Below, piece by piece: positions 1 to 6,647 of a stretch of DNA of 13,938 nucleotides. This DNA comes from Thermoplasmata archaeon. GTDB lineage: Archaea > Thermoplasmatota > Thermoplasmata > Lutacidiplasmatales > UBA184. The notes beneath the pieces were generated by a model that saw only the letters and a program-made list of their open reading frames with translations, did no database searches and was not told where the DNA came from. Each line of letters starts with the position of its first letter. Position 1 is the stretch's first letter. The position numbers and the translations under genes are program-made. The stretch lies in contig JASHVI010000179.1 of the NCBI GenBank assembly GCA_030039525.1, positions 1 through 13,938 on the forward strand, given 5' to 3'.

Positions 1-1677
1 CCCCTGGGCGAAGGGCCCCATCGCGAGGACCGGGAGGAAGAGGAGGCCGGTGAAGATCAGGATGAAGGCGATCAGGTAGATCGTGAAGGTGGCGCTGTCG
101 GTCTTCAGGGTCCCCGGCCCCGGCGGCGACGGCGGGCTCCGGGAGAGCGCGCCGCTCGCCCCGAGCATCGCGAGGATCGGGAGGAAGCGGCCGAAGAGCA
201 TGATCGCGCCCCCGACCACGTTGAAGAACGGCGTGCCGTCATTGATCGGGCCCATCCCGCTGCCGTTGTTGGCCGACTCGCTGGTGAACTCGTAGAGGAT
301 GATCGTGAAGGCGTGGGGCGTCGGGCCCGCGGCGGCGACCCCGAACCCTAAGAAGTAGGTGACCGCGAGCGGCGCCAGGATCGCGAGCGGGTGGGAGAGG
401 ATCGCGACCGCCGCCCACTGGATCGAGGTCCGGTTGAGCTTCTTCCCCAGGTACTCCGGGGTCCGGCCCACCATGAGGCCGCCGACGAAGACGGCGAGGA
501 TCGCCTCCAATAGGAGCGTGCCGAAGCCGGTGCCGACGCCCCCGGGGGCCGACTGGAGGAACATCCCCCAGAGGAGGACCATCTGGGCCCCCGCGGTGAG
601 GGAGCCGAGCGACATCGAGGTCGCGCCGACGTTGTCGTAGATGCTCGCGACCTGGAAGAGGCTGTTCTCCGCTAACGTGAACCGCGACTCGCTCCCGACG
701 GCGTAGCCGACGCCCTGGCCGACGTCGAGACCGCTGAGGAACGAGTTCGAGCTCTCGAAGAAGAGGAAGAGGACGAGGGCGAAGAGGAAGATCGAGAGGG
801 CGGTGGCGAGGAGCGGCCAGGCCTCGCTCGGCCGCCGGATCATCTGGCCGAACATGAGGGGGGTCGCGAACGGGATGAGCAGCATCAGCACGATCGCGAG
901 GAAGTTCGTCACGCCGTTCGGGTTCTGGAGCGGGTGGCCGGCGTTGGCGCCGAAGTAGCCCCCGCCGTTGCTCCCGAGGAACTCGATCGAGTCCCAGGAG
1001 CCGAGCGGGCCGACCGGGACCTGCTCGGTCCCCCCGCCCACGAGCGGGATGGTGACGATCTGGTGCAGCGTCTGCGGGACCCCGGCGAGGGCGAAGAGCC
1101 CTGCGCCGACCAGCGAGACCGGGAGCAGGATCCAGACGAGGGAGCGCGTGAGGTCGACCCAGTAGTTCCCAATCGAGGCGTCCTTGCGGACGAACCCGCG
1201 GATGAAGGCCGCCGCGACGCAGAGCCCGGTCGCGGCGGAGAAGAACATGAGCATCTGGAGCCCGAGGAGCGAGGCGAGGAGGGAGACGGAGGACTCCCCG
1301 TCGTAGTGCTGGTAGTCGGTGTTGGTCAGGAAGGCGCTCGCCGTGTGGAAGGCGAGCGTCGGGGACATCCCCGGGGCCTGCAGGGCGTTGAACGGGAGGC
1401 CCCCCTGGAAGAGGAGCAGGAGGAAGACGAAGGCCGCCGCCACGCCGTTCAGGAGGAGGAGGGAGGCCGCGTACTCCTTCCAGCCCATCGAGCGGCGGGG
1501 GTTGATCCCGAGGAGCGCGTAGATCCCCCGCTCGATGGGGAGGAAGAGGGCGTCCAGCGCCGTCGGCCGGCCCTGGTAGACCTTCGCCATGTACCGGCCG
1601 AGCGGGAAGGCGAGGACGAGGGCGACCCCGAGCGTGAGGACGATCTCGAAGGCGCCGACGGCCGTGAACGCGGACAT
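1..1677 (-). CDS. kdpA: Potassium-transporting ATPase subunit A KdpA (3' end cut by window edge)
   Basis: KdpA is the K+-selective channel-like subunit of the high-affinity KdpFABC P-type ATPase in the cytoplasmic membrane. Translation from ATG at 1677 gives 559 residues with no stop before the edge. The last residues seen (LPVLAMGPFAQG) match the usual KdpA C-terminus, so only a handful are missing. The four selectivity-filter repeats are visible: TNTDYQHY (about 118-125), GSNGGGYF (235-242), GSESRF (328-333) and SESANNGSG (466-474). About ten hydrophobic helices are spread along the chain. The third filter is unusual, since many bacterial KdpA have a GKExRF-type sequence there. The gene starts 21 nt after the kdpF stop, so the two form an operon. 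kdpB and kdpC would be expected beyond the left edge. Family assignment is secure; filter assignment rests on remembered family motifs. Confidence 0.96.
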   Translation of the reverse strand, partial: MSAFTAVGAFEIVLTLGVALVLAFPLGRYMAKVYQGRPTALDALFLPIERGIYALLGINPRRSMGWKEYAASLLLLNGVAAAFVFLLLLFQGGLPFNALQAPGMSPTLAFHTASAFLTNTDYQHYDGESSVSLLASLLGLQMLMFFSAATGLCVAAAFIRGFVRKDASIGNYWVDLTRSLVWILLPVSLVGAGLFALAGVPQTLHQIVTIPLVGGGTEQVPVGPLGSWDSIEFLGSNGGGYFGANAGHPLQNPNGVTNFLAIVLMLLIPFATPLMFGQMIRRPSEAWPLLATALSIFLFALVLFLFFESSNSFLSGLDVGQGVGYAVGSESRFTLAENSLFQVASIYDNVGATSMSLGSLTAGAQMVLLWGMFLQSAPGGVGTGFGTLLLEAILAVFVGGLMVGRTPEYLGKKLNRTSIQWAAVAILSHPLAILAPLAVTYFLGFGVAAAGPTPHAFTIILYEFTSESANNGSGMGPINDGTPFFNVVGGAIMLFGRFLPILAMLGASGALSRSPPSPPGPGTLKTDSATFTIYLIAFILIFTGLLFLPVLAMGPFAQG

Positions 1678-1698
1678 GGGTGGCGGCGGCCCGGCCCC

Positions 1699-1815
1699 CT
1701 AGAACTTCGCCGGGTTCAGCATCGCGTACAGCAGGTAGACGACCAGGACGACCGAGATGGCCGTGAAGAGCAGGAGGCCCGGGTGCGACCCGACGTAGCC
1801 GAAGAACCCCGACAT
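1699..1815 (-). CDS. kdpF: Potassium-transporting ATPase small subunit KdpF
   Basis: This 38-residue single-helix membrane peptide is the KdpF accessory subunit that stabilises the KdpFABC complex. The translation (ATG 1815, TAG 1699-1701) has a hydrophobic segment at about residues 14-31 and ends YLLYAMLNPAKF. That strongly resembles the YxxYALxxxxxF ending of bacterial KdpF. It is slightly longer than the 29-residue E. coli form, with a short extra N-terminus. It lies directly upstream of kdpA with a 21 nt gap, which is the canonical kdpF-kdpA order. Its length makes it easy for gene callers to miss. Confidence 0.9.
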   Translation of the reverse strand: MSGFFGYVGSHPGLLLFTAISVVLVVYLLYAMLNPAKF

Positions 1816-2018
1816 CCGGCGCCCCGGCGCGGGACCGGGAACGAAGGCGCCGGGTCTTAAGCTCGTCTCGGTAGCGGAGACGAAGGCATGCTACCGTCTC
1901 GCACCGGATCGCCCGTCGAGGGCCGGGGCGGGGCCGGTCCGTCCGTGCCTACGCCGCGGGACCATCGGCCCCGGGGCGGCCGGGGGCTCGCCGGAGCCGG
2001 CGGGAGGCGTCGGTAACG
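1816..2018. promoter_or_regulatory. Divergent kdpFA / usp control region
   Basis: About 200 bp separate the divergently read kdpF and universal stress protein genes. A palindromic CTTAAG box at 1856-1861 lies 41-46 nt upstream of the kdpF ATG. It is a plausible weak TATA element for minus-strand transcription starting near 1830. Immediately upstream of it, seen from kdp, is a cluster of interleaved inverted repeats at 1864-1901. The usp gene has a clear Shine-Dalgarno GGGAGG at 2002-2007 before ATG 2019, but no convincing TATA box of its own close by. The role as a shared K+/stress control region is inferred from position. Confidence 0.45.
1864..1901. repeat. Interleaved inverted/direct repeats, candidate operator
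   Basis: CGTCTC occurs at 1864-1869 and again at 1895-1900, 31 bp apart. Its reverse complement GAGACG lies between them at 1877-1882. A second dyad, CGGTAGC (1869-1875) and GCTACCG (1890-1896), is interleaved with these, and a GCATGC palindrome sits at 1886-1891. The middle GAGACG can pair with either flanking CGTCTC but not both. Location next to the CTTAAG box suggests a protein-binding operator. Formation of alternative RNA stems is possible only if transcription crosses it. Confidence 0.5.
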
Positions 2019-2825
2019 ATGTACCGCCGGATCCTGATCCCGGTCGACGAGCCGAGCGAGGTCGAGCCGCTCATCCGGTTCGCCGCGCTGCTGCTCGAGG
2101 CGGACGGCGAGATCCGGGTCCTCCACGTCATCCCGACGACGACCCTCCCCGCCGTGACGAGGCTCTGGCGCGAGTCGGTCCACCTCGTCGTCCCCGCGCA
2201 CGAGACCGGGGCCGCGCTCGACCTGAAGGTCGAGCCCGAGGTCCGGGCGAGCGTCGACGTCGCCGGGGAGATCCTCGAGGCGGCCGAGACCCACGGCATC
2301 GAGGCGATCCTCATGACGCTCCGCGGCAGCCGGCGGAGCCGCAACCCGTTCGTCGGCCACACCTCCTCGAGCGTCCTCCACCACGCCCACGCCGACGTGC
2401 TGATCGTCAACCGGCTCGCCCTCGTCGAGACCAAGACCCGCAAGATCCTCGTCCCGACCCTCGGGGGGAGCCCGCCGCCGAAGGCGATGCGGATCGCCGA
2501 GGAGCTGGCGCTCGCGCGCCCCGACACCTCCCTCGTGACCCTCCGGCTCGGGGAGCGATCGGCCTCCGACAGCGAGCCGGACGGGAGCGTCCGGTCCCCC
2601 CGGGGCCTTCCGCTGCGCGAGAGCTACTTCTCCGTCTCCCACGGGCTGCTGGGACGCCGGCACCGGCTCCCGGAGCTCATCCTCGACCGGGCCGCGCGGG
2701 AGCGGTACGGCCTCCTCCTGGTCGGCGAGGACCCCCAGAGCGCCTCGGCCCCCCTCCTCACCCGGCGGTTCCTCGAGGAGCTCTTCCGCAACGCCCCGTG
2801 CCCGGTGATCGCCGTCCGCGGCTAG
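2019..2825 (+). CDS. Tandem-domain universal stress protein (UspA family)
   Basis: This cytosolic 268-residue protein has two UspA folds. The first begins with MYRRILIPVDEP and runs to about residue 135, ending in the strand ADVLIVN. The second begins KILVPTLGG at about 142 and ends CPVIAVRG. Domain 1 carries only a loose version of the G-x2-G-x9-G-(S/T) ATP-binding loop (GSRRSRNPFVGHTSSS, about 103-118), so ATP binding is uncertain. Domain 2 lacks it, as is common in tandem Usp proteins. Start ATG 2019 is supported by Shine-Dalgarno GGGAGG 11 nt upstream. It is divergent from kdpFA. In bacteria a Usp domain is part of the KdpD sensor, so a role in sensing K+ or osmotic state for kdp is a reasonable but unproven inference. 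Diphthine synthase follows 22 nt downstream. Confidence 0.88.
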   Translation: MYRRILIPVDEPSEVEPLIRFAALLLEADGEIRVLHVIPTTTLPAVTRLWRESVHLVVPAHETGAALDLKVEPEVRASVDVAGEILEAAETHGIEAILMTLRGSRRSRNPFVGHTSSSVLHHAHADVLIVNRLALVETKTRKILVPTLGGSPPPKAMRIAEELALARPDTSLVTLRLGERSASDSEPDGSVRSPRGLPLRESYFSVSHGLLGRRHRLPELILDRAARERYGLLLVGEDPQSASAPLLTRRFLEELFRNAPCPVIAVRG

Positions 2826-2832
2826 CGCCTCC

Positions 2833-2850
2833 GGGAGGGCGGCGACCACG
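2833..2850 (+). promoter_or_regulatory. Shine-Dalgarno GGGAGGG and ACG start of dphB
   Basis: GGGAGGG (2833-2839) is followed after 8 nt by ACG (2848-2850), exactly where family alignment calls for the initiator Met before SELLFVG. The strong ribosome-binding site decides this start over the internal GTG at 3097. Confidence 0.55.
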
Positions 2851-3621
2851 TCCGAGCTCCTCTTCGTCGGCGCGGGCCTCGGCGACGAGCGGGACCTCTC
2901 CGAGCGGGCCCGGGCCCTCCTGGCGGGATGCGGGCGGGTCTTCGCGGAGGAGTACACCTCCACGCTCGCCCCCGGGAGCCGGGAGCGCCTCGCCGCCCTC
3001 CTGGGGCGGCCGGTCGAGCTCCTCTCGAGAGCCGACCTCGAGTCCGGGCGTACGGTCCTCGACGCCCTCGCCCAAACCCCCCGGGTCGGGCTGGTCGTGG
3101 CCGGCGACCCGTTCGTCGCCACGACCCACGTCGCGCTGAGGCTCCAGGCCGAGGCCGAAGGCCACGCCTGGCGGTACCTGCCGAACGCCTCGGTGCTCAC
3201 CGCCGCTCCGGGGCTCCTCGGCCTCCAGTCGTACCGGTTCGGCCGCACCGTCTCCCTCCCCTTCCCCGAGCCCGGATTCGCGCCGACCTCGCCGATCGAG
3301 GGGATCCGCGGCAACCTCGAGCGGCGGCTCCACACGCTCGTCCTCCTCGACCTGCGGCCCGCCGAGGGGCGCTTCCTGACCGCGACCGAGGGGCTCCGCC
3401 TCCTCGCCGAGCGGGACCCCCGGTCGACGGCGACCGGACCGGAGAGCCCGGTCGGGGTCGTCGCCCGGCTCGGCACGGACTCAGCCCGGGCCTGGTACGG
3501 GCCCCGGCGGCGCCTCCTCGAAGAAGAGTTCGGACCGCCGCTGCACGCCCTCGTCGTGCCGTCGGAACCGCTCCACTTCGAGGAGGAGGCGGCCGTCCGG
3601 CGATGGCGGCTCCCGGGCTAG
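2848..3621 (+). CDS. dphB: Diphthine synthase (DphB/Dph5), apparent ACG start
   Basis: SAM-dependent methyltransferase of diphthamide biosynthesis, which modifies a histidine of archaeal elongation factor 2. The tetrapyrrole-methylase-type fold starts SELLFVGAGLGDERDL. It continues with GDPFVATTHVAL (about 86-97), ASVLTAAPGLLGLQSYRFG (114-132) and APTSPIEGI (145-153), all family hallmarks. At 257 residues it has normal length. No ATG, GTG or TTG exists in frame between the TGA at 2806 and the conserved N-terminus. The first canonical in-frame start, GTG 3097, would remove the first 83 residues including the SAM-binding loop. I therefore place the start at ACG 2848, eight nt after the Shine-Dalgarno GGGAGGG (2833-2839). 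This is either true non-canonical initiation or a single-base T-to-C error in an ATG. Likely co-transcribed with the upstream stress protein. Confidence 0.88.
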   Translation, partial: TSELLFVGAGLGDERDLSERARALLAGCGRVFAEEYTSTLAPGSRERLAALLGRPVELLSRADLESGRTVLDALAQTPRVGLVVAGDPFVATTHVALRLQAEAEGHAWRYLPNASVLTAAPGLLGLQSYRFGRTVSLPFPEPGFAPTSPIEGIRGNLERRLHTLVLLDLRPAEGRFLTATEGLRLLAERDPRSTATGPESPVGVVARLGTDSARAWYGPRRRLLEEEFGPPLHALVVPSEPLHFEEEAAVRRWRLPG

Positions 3622-3639
3622 CGGCGGCGCCGGGGCGCG

Positions 3640-4086
3640 TCAGGCGACGATCGGCGGGGCGAGCGCCTCGGTGAACTCCCGGATCCGGAACGGGCGGACG
3701 AGGACGGCGTCGGCCGAGGCGTCCTGGGCCAGGGCGACCGCGGGCCGGGACGAGGGGGTGATCAGGACCACGCGCAGGCTCGGCCGGGCCCGCCGGCCCT
3801 CCCGGATGATCTCCTCGACGGTCCCCTGCGCGAGCACCGAGTCCGCGACGAGCAGGTCCGGCCGTTGCTGGCGCACGATCTCGACCGCGGGAGCGGCCCC
3901 GTCGGCCTCCCCGACGATCCGCATCCCGTTCAGCCGAAGGAGGCCGCGGAACAGGACCCGGGTCTGCTCCTCCCCGGCGACGACGACGGCGCTGGGCGCG
4001 CCCGCCTCGCGGGCGGCCTCGGAAGGGGGGTTCGGCTCCACGACTCGCTCGCTCCCCGCCGGGCGGCGGAGAGCCCCGTGGCTCAC
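3640..4086 (-). CDS. Atypical stand-alone response-regulator receiver protein
   Basis: A 148-residue protein whose residues about 31-145 have the pattern of a CheY-like receiver. The phosphoacceptor is a likely Asp82 in LLVADS, the switch Thr is Thr110 in VVLITPSS, and the final strand is AVLVRPF. The acidic pair near the N-terminus is replaced by Glu39-Glu40 (AGEEQ). The nearly invariant Lys is Arg131. These changes suggest altered or no phosphorylation. No output domain or histidine kinase is visible nearby. The GTG start at 4086 gives a 30-residue disordered leader. GTG 4041, preceded by GGGGAG (4052-4057), is an alternative that would remove 15 of those residues. It lies 19 nt after the larger gene upstream, so co-transcription is likely. 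It converges on dphB with an 18 nt gap. Confidence 0.7.
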   Translation of the reverse strand: MSHGALRRPAGSERVVEPNPPSEAAREAGAPSAVVVAGEEQTRVLFRGLLRLNGMRIVGEADGAAPAVEIVRQQRPDLLVADSVLAQGTVEEIIREGRRARPSLRVVLITPSSRPAVALAQDASADAVLVRPFRIREFTEALAPPIVA

Positions 4087-4105
4087 TAGCGGCCCCCGCC
4101 CTATT

Positions 4106-5668
4106 TCAACTCGCGGGCGTGGGCGGGCTCGCCGGGAAACCGGCCACGCCCGCGGCCGCCAGCAGGCGGCCGAGCCGGTCGTGGTACTCGGAGGGCGGCG
4201 CGTCGAGGTACGCGCGTCCGAGGGAGGCCAGGGAGTCCCCGAACTGGCGCTCGGGATCGCTGAACTGCCACCGGTGGGGCTCGGCCCGGCCGAGGGCGGC
4301 GAGGAGGCCCCACGCGATCCCCCGCTCCTTCCCCTCCCGCGGGAGGCTCGTGAGGAGGGAGCGCTCGGCCCCCGGGCCCCCCTGGGTCCGATAGGCGCGG
4401 CCCACGGCGTCGACGAACCGGGCCTCGGCCCCCAGGCCCGCGTACACCGGCAGAGCGCGCAGGACCTCGCGCTCCCGGGTCTCCCGGGCGGCCCGTCCGA
4501 GGAGGTCGGAGACCCGGCCCGGGTTGGCCCGCGCCTCGTCGACGAGCTCGCGGGCCCGCTCCGGCTCCGGCACGATCGCCTGGACGATCCGGTCGGCGTA
4601 GGAGGGCCAGAGGCGCTCCAGGGCCCGGCTCGCCGACGCCTCCTCGATCTCGAAGAGGCCCCGGACGTCCGGCAGGACCTCCTCCAGCGCGCGGCGCTCC
4701 TCGGGCGTCGGGTCGAGGGCCCGGACGAAGGCGGCCCGGTCCGTGAAGAAGCAGGTCCCCCCGGCGACCCAGACCGGCGGGTCGACCCGCTCGCCGAGCG
4801 GCTGGATCTCCCGGCGGTACGACTCGATCAGCTCGGCGTCCCCGATCTTCCCGAAGACGTACTGCTGGTGGAGCTTCTTCGAGGGGGCGGGGATCCGGGC
4901 GTGGAAGCACTTCGGACCCGCCCGGCACTCGATGCCGAGCACGACCGAGACCGGGAACTCCGCCTCGGCGTCCGGCACGGCCGCCCCCTCGGAGAGGTGG
5001 CCGAGGAGGTGCCGGTCGTTCTTCGCGCAGCGCCGGCAGACCCTGAGGGCGAGCCCGGCCCCCGGCCATCCGACCTGCAGGGCCGGACCGCCGGCCCCGT
5101 CGCCGAGGTGGGGGCACTCCCAGGCCCGGCCGTCGGCGGACTGGGCCATCCGGTACGGGAGGGTCTTCAGCTTCGCGTCGCGGAACTCGTTCGGGGGCTT
5201 CGGGGAGTTTCCGGTCGCGTAGAGCTGGTGCGGCGCCGCGAAGAAGTGCATGCCCTTGCGAGCCCAGGGGAGGTAGCCGAGGAGGAGCCGCCGGGGATCG
5301 CCGGACTGCTGTACCGCGACCTCGGCCTCCTTCGGCGCCTTCGAGAGCGGGGCGTAGGAGATGTCGCCCCCGGGGAACCCGGCGACGAGGAGCGCCGGGA
5401 GCTCCGGCTCGAGGTAGAAGGAGAGGAGGCCGGCGTAGGCCTTCGCGAGGTCCTCCCCGCCCCAGGCCCTCGCGCGCCGGTCGAGCCGGGCCTTGTCGTC
5501 CCGGTCCTCCCGGACCTCCTCGAGCGCGGCGCGGAGCCGGTCGAAGCGCTCCGGCGGGCAGTCGGCGGTGAGCTTCGGGAGGAGCCCGCCGACGTCCTTG
5601 CGGAGCCGCGACGCGCGGTCGACGAGGTCCCCCTCCCGGCCCCCGCTGGCCCGGCGCGCGCGCACCAT
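4106..5668 (-). CDS. Uncharacterised 520-residue protein with Cys clusters
   Basis: I do not recognise this family. The N-terminal about 65 residues are charged and helical. The middle region (about 75-310) looks like a folded alpha/beta domain with distinctive stretches ISYAPLSK, RKGMHFFAAPHQLYATGN and VAGGTCFF. It carries seven cysteines: Cys37, Cys185 (in ECPH, with His187), Cys211-x2-Cys214 (VCRRCAKN), Cys248 and Cys254 (IECRAGPKC), and Cys306. The CxH...CxxC spacing suggests a zinc or iron-sulfur site, though Cys248/254 could also contribute. The C-terminal about 200 residues are predicted mainly helical with many Leu/Arg/Glu. No signal peptide or membrane segment is seen. ATG 5668 is exactly 30 nt from a CTAAG box, consistent with a leaderless transcript. 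It probably shares an mRNA with the receiver gene downstream. Confidence 0.8.
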   Translation of the reverse strand: MVRARRASGGREGDLVDRASRLRKDVGGLLPKLTADCPPERFDRLRAALEEVREDRDDKARLDRRARAWGGEDLAKAYAGLLSFYLEPELPALLVAGFPGGDISYAPLSKAPKEAEVAVQQSGDPRRLLLGYLPWARKGMHFFAAPHQLYATGNSPKPPNEFRDAKLKTLPYRMAQSADGRAWECPHLGDGAGGPALQVGWPGAGLALRVCRRCAKNDRHLLGHLSEGAAVPDAEAEFPVSVVLGIECRAGPKCFHARIPAPSKKLHQQYVFGKIGDAELIESYRREIQPLGERVDPPVWVAGGTCFFTDRAAFVRALDPTPEERRALEEVLPDVRGLFEIEEASASRALERLWPSYADRIVQAIVPEPERARELVDEARANPGRVSDLLGRAARETREREVLRALPVYAGLGAEARFVDAVGRAYRTQGGPGAERSLLTSLPREGKERGIAWGLLAALGRAEPHRWQFSDPERQFGDSLASLGRAYLDAPPSEYHDRLGRLLAAAGVAGFPASPPTPAS

Positions 5669-5718
5669 CGGCCCGGCCTAGCGGGGCGCTTGTCTTAGCG
5701 GTGCGGGGGGGACCGAGG
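5669..5718 (-). promoter_or_regulatory. Candidate leaderless promoter for the 520-residue protein
   Basis: On the minus strand CTAAG (5698 down to 5694) lies 30 nt before the A of ATG 5668. That is the spacing expected for an archaeal box A driving a transcript that begins at or next to the start codon. The element is weak in sequence, but the same CTAAG at the same distance precedes the gene starting at 12434. Confidence 0.35.
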
Positions 5719-6285
5719 CTAGCGTCGGCAGAGGGCCACGAAGCGCCGCAGGAGTTCGCGGCCGTTCTCGGAGTGCTCGACCTCCGGATGGAACTGCATC
5801 CCCCAGATCGGGCGCGACGGGTGCGCCATCGCCTCCACGGCGCAGCTCGCCGAGTGGGCGAGGAGCGGCCAGCCGCTCGGAGGCTCCGCGACCTGGTCGT
5901 TGTGGCTCGCCCAGACGGAGAAGGAGCGGGGCAGCGCCTCGAACATCGGGTGCTCCGGCCGGTCCACCGCGAGCTCGACGCGGCCGAACTCCGGGGCCGG
6001 GGCCCGCGCGACGCGGCCCCCGAAATGCCGGCCGAGGAACTGGTGGCCGACGCAGATCCCGAGGACCGGCACGTCGACGGAGTCGATCCACTCGGCGACC
6101 CGGCCGAGGGGCGTCGCGACGCCCTCCAGGCTGAGGGCCCCGCCGCTGAGGAGGATCCCGTCGGCCCGCATCTCGGCGAGGGTCGCGGTGTTCGGCAGGA
6201 CCTCGCTCTCGACGCCGAGCTCCTTGAGGACCCGGTACTCCCGGTGCGTCCACTGGCCGCCGTTGTCGAGGACCGGGATCCTCAC
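5719..6285 (-). CDS. guaAA: GMP synthase glutaminase subunit (archaeal split GuaA, subunit A)
   Basis: Class I glutamine amidotransferase that hydrolyses glutamine and passes ammonia to the separate ATP-pyrophosphatase subunit converting XMP to GMP. The 188-residue length and opening MRIPVLDNGGQWTHREYR are typical of the archaeal stand-alone subunit. The catalytic triad is visible: Cys78 in GICVGHQ, and His166 and Glu168 in GMQFHPEVEHSENG. The GTG start at 6285 overlaps the TGA of the upstream membrane-protein gene (GTGA), indicating translational coupling at the end of the ubiX operon. The ATP-pyrophosphatase partner gene is not in this window. A generic GATase is less likely, given the DNGGQ start and the HSENG after the His-Glu pair. 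Confidence 0.93.
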   Translation of the reverse strand: MRIPVLDNGGQWTHREYRVLKELGVESEVLPNTATLAEMRADGILLSGGALSLEGVATPLGRVAEWIDSVDVPVLGICVGHQFLGRHFGGRVARAPAPEFGRVELAVDRPEHPMFEALPRSFSVWASHNDQVAEPPSGWPLLAHSASCAVEAMAHPSRPIWGMQFHPEVEHSENGRELLRRFVALCRR

Positions 6286-6647
6286 GGGCCGCCCCCCTCC
6301 TTCGGGGGCCCGGCCGGGGGAGGGTCGCTCCGGGCCGGCGGGGGGATCCCCGCGCGCCGGAGCTCCTCGCGGAGCTCGCCGATCTCGCTGCGCATCTTCA
6401 GCATCTCGAGCTCGAAGGGGGTGAAGGAGGTGGAGCCCTGCAGGCGCTGCGAGATGTAGAGGCCGAGGAAGAGCGCGCCGATCAGCGCGAGGATCGTCGT
6501 GAAGACGAGCGCGAAGACGAAGCTGATGAAGTTCGCGAACGCCGACTGGACCGGGAGCGTGAACAGGTGGGTCAGCTCCGCGAGCTCGACCACGAAGAGC
6601 GCGATGACGACGGCGACCCAGAAGAGGATCGCCCGGCCGATCCTCAC
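6282..6647 (-). CDS. Small two-helix membrane protein with cytosolic coiled-coil tail
   Basis: A 121-residue protein of unknown function. Two hydrophobic segments (about 5-22 and 37-65) are followed by an amphipathic, charged helix (about 76-99, ELEMLKMRSEIGELREEL). A Pro/Gly-rich tail from about 101 is probably disordered. This resembles the general layout of LapA-type small membrane proteins, but I see no diagnostic motif. The GTG start at 6647 overlaps the TGA of the upstream gene (GTGA), and its own stop overlaps guaAA in the same way. It is therefore the third gene of a four-gene translationally coupled operon. Confidence 0.8.
   Translation of the reverse strand: MRIGRAILFWVAVVIALFVVELAELTHLFTLPVQSAFANFISFVFALVFTTILALIGALFLGLYISQRLQGSTSFTPFELEMLKMRSEIGELREELRRAGIPPPARSDPPPAGPPKEGGGP

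Noticed and set aside
934..1860. A 308-codon open frame on the plus strand
   Set aside because: Antisense to kdpA and kdpF; low-complexity acidic/basic translation.
1857..3476. A 539-codon open frame on the minus strand
   Set aside because: Antisense to the stress protein and diphthine synthase, both of which have clear family signatures.
3097..3621. GTG 3097 as the diphthine synthase start
   Set aside because: It would delete 83 residues including the VGAGLGDE loop needed for SAM binding; no Shine-Dalgarno precedes it.
3622..3639. GC-rich stem CGGCGGCGCCGGGGCGCG as a terminator between convergent genes
   Set aside because: Self-complementary GC runs are expected at this base composition, and no T-rich tract follows as archaeal terminators require.
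3671..5698. A 675-codon open frame on the plus strand
   Set aside because: Antisense to the 520-residue protein and the receiver gene; the translation is repetitive Glu/Arg/Gly/Pro and resembles no protein.
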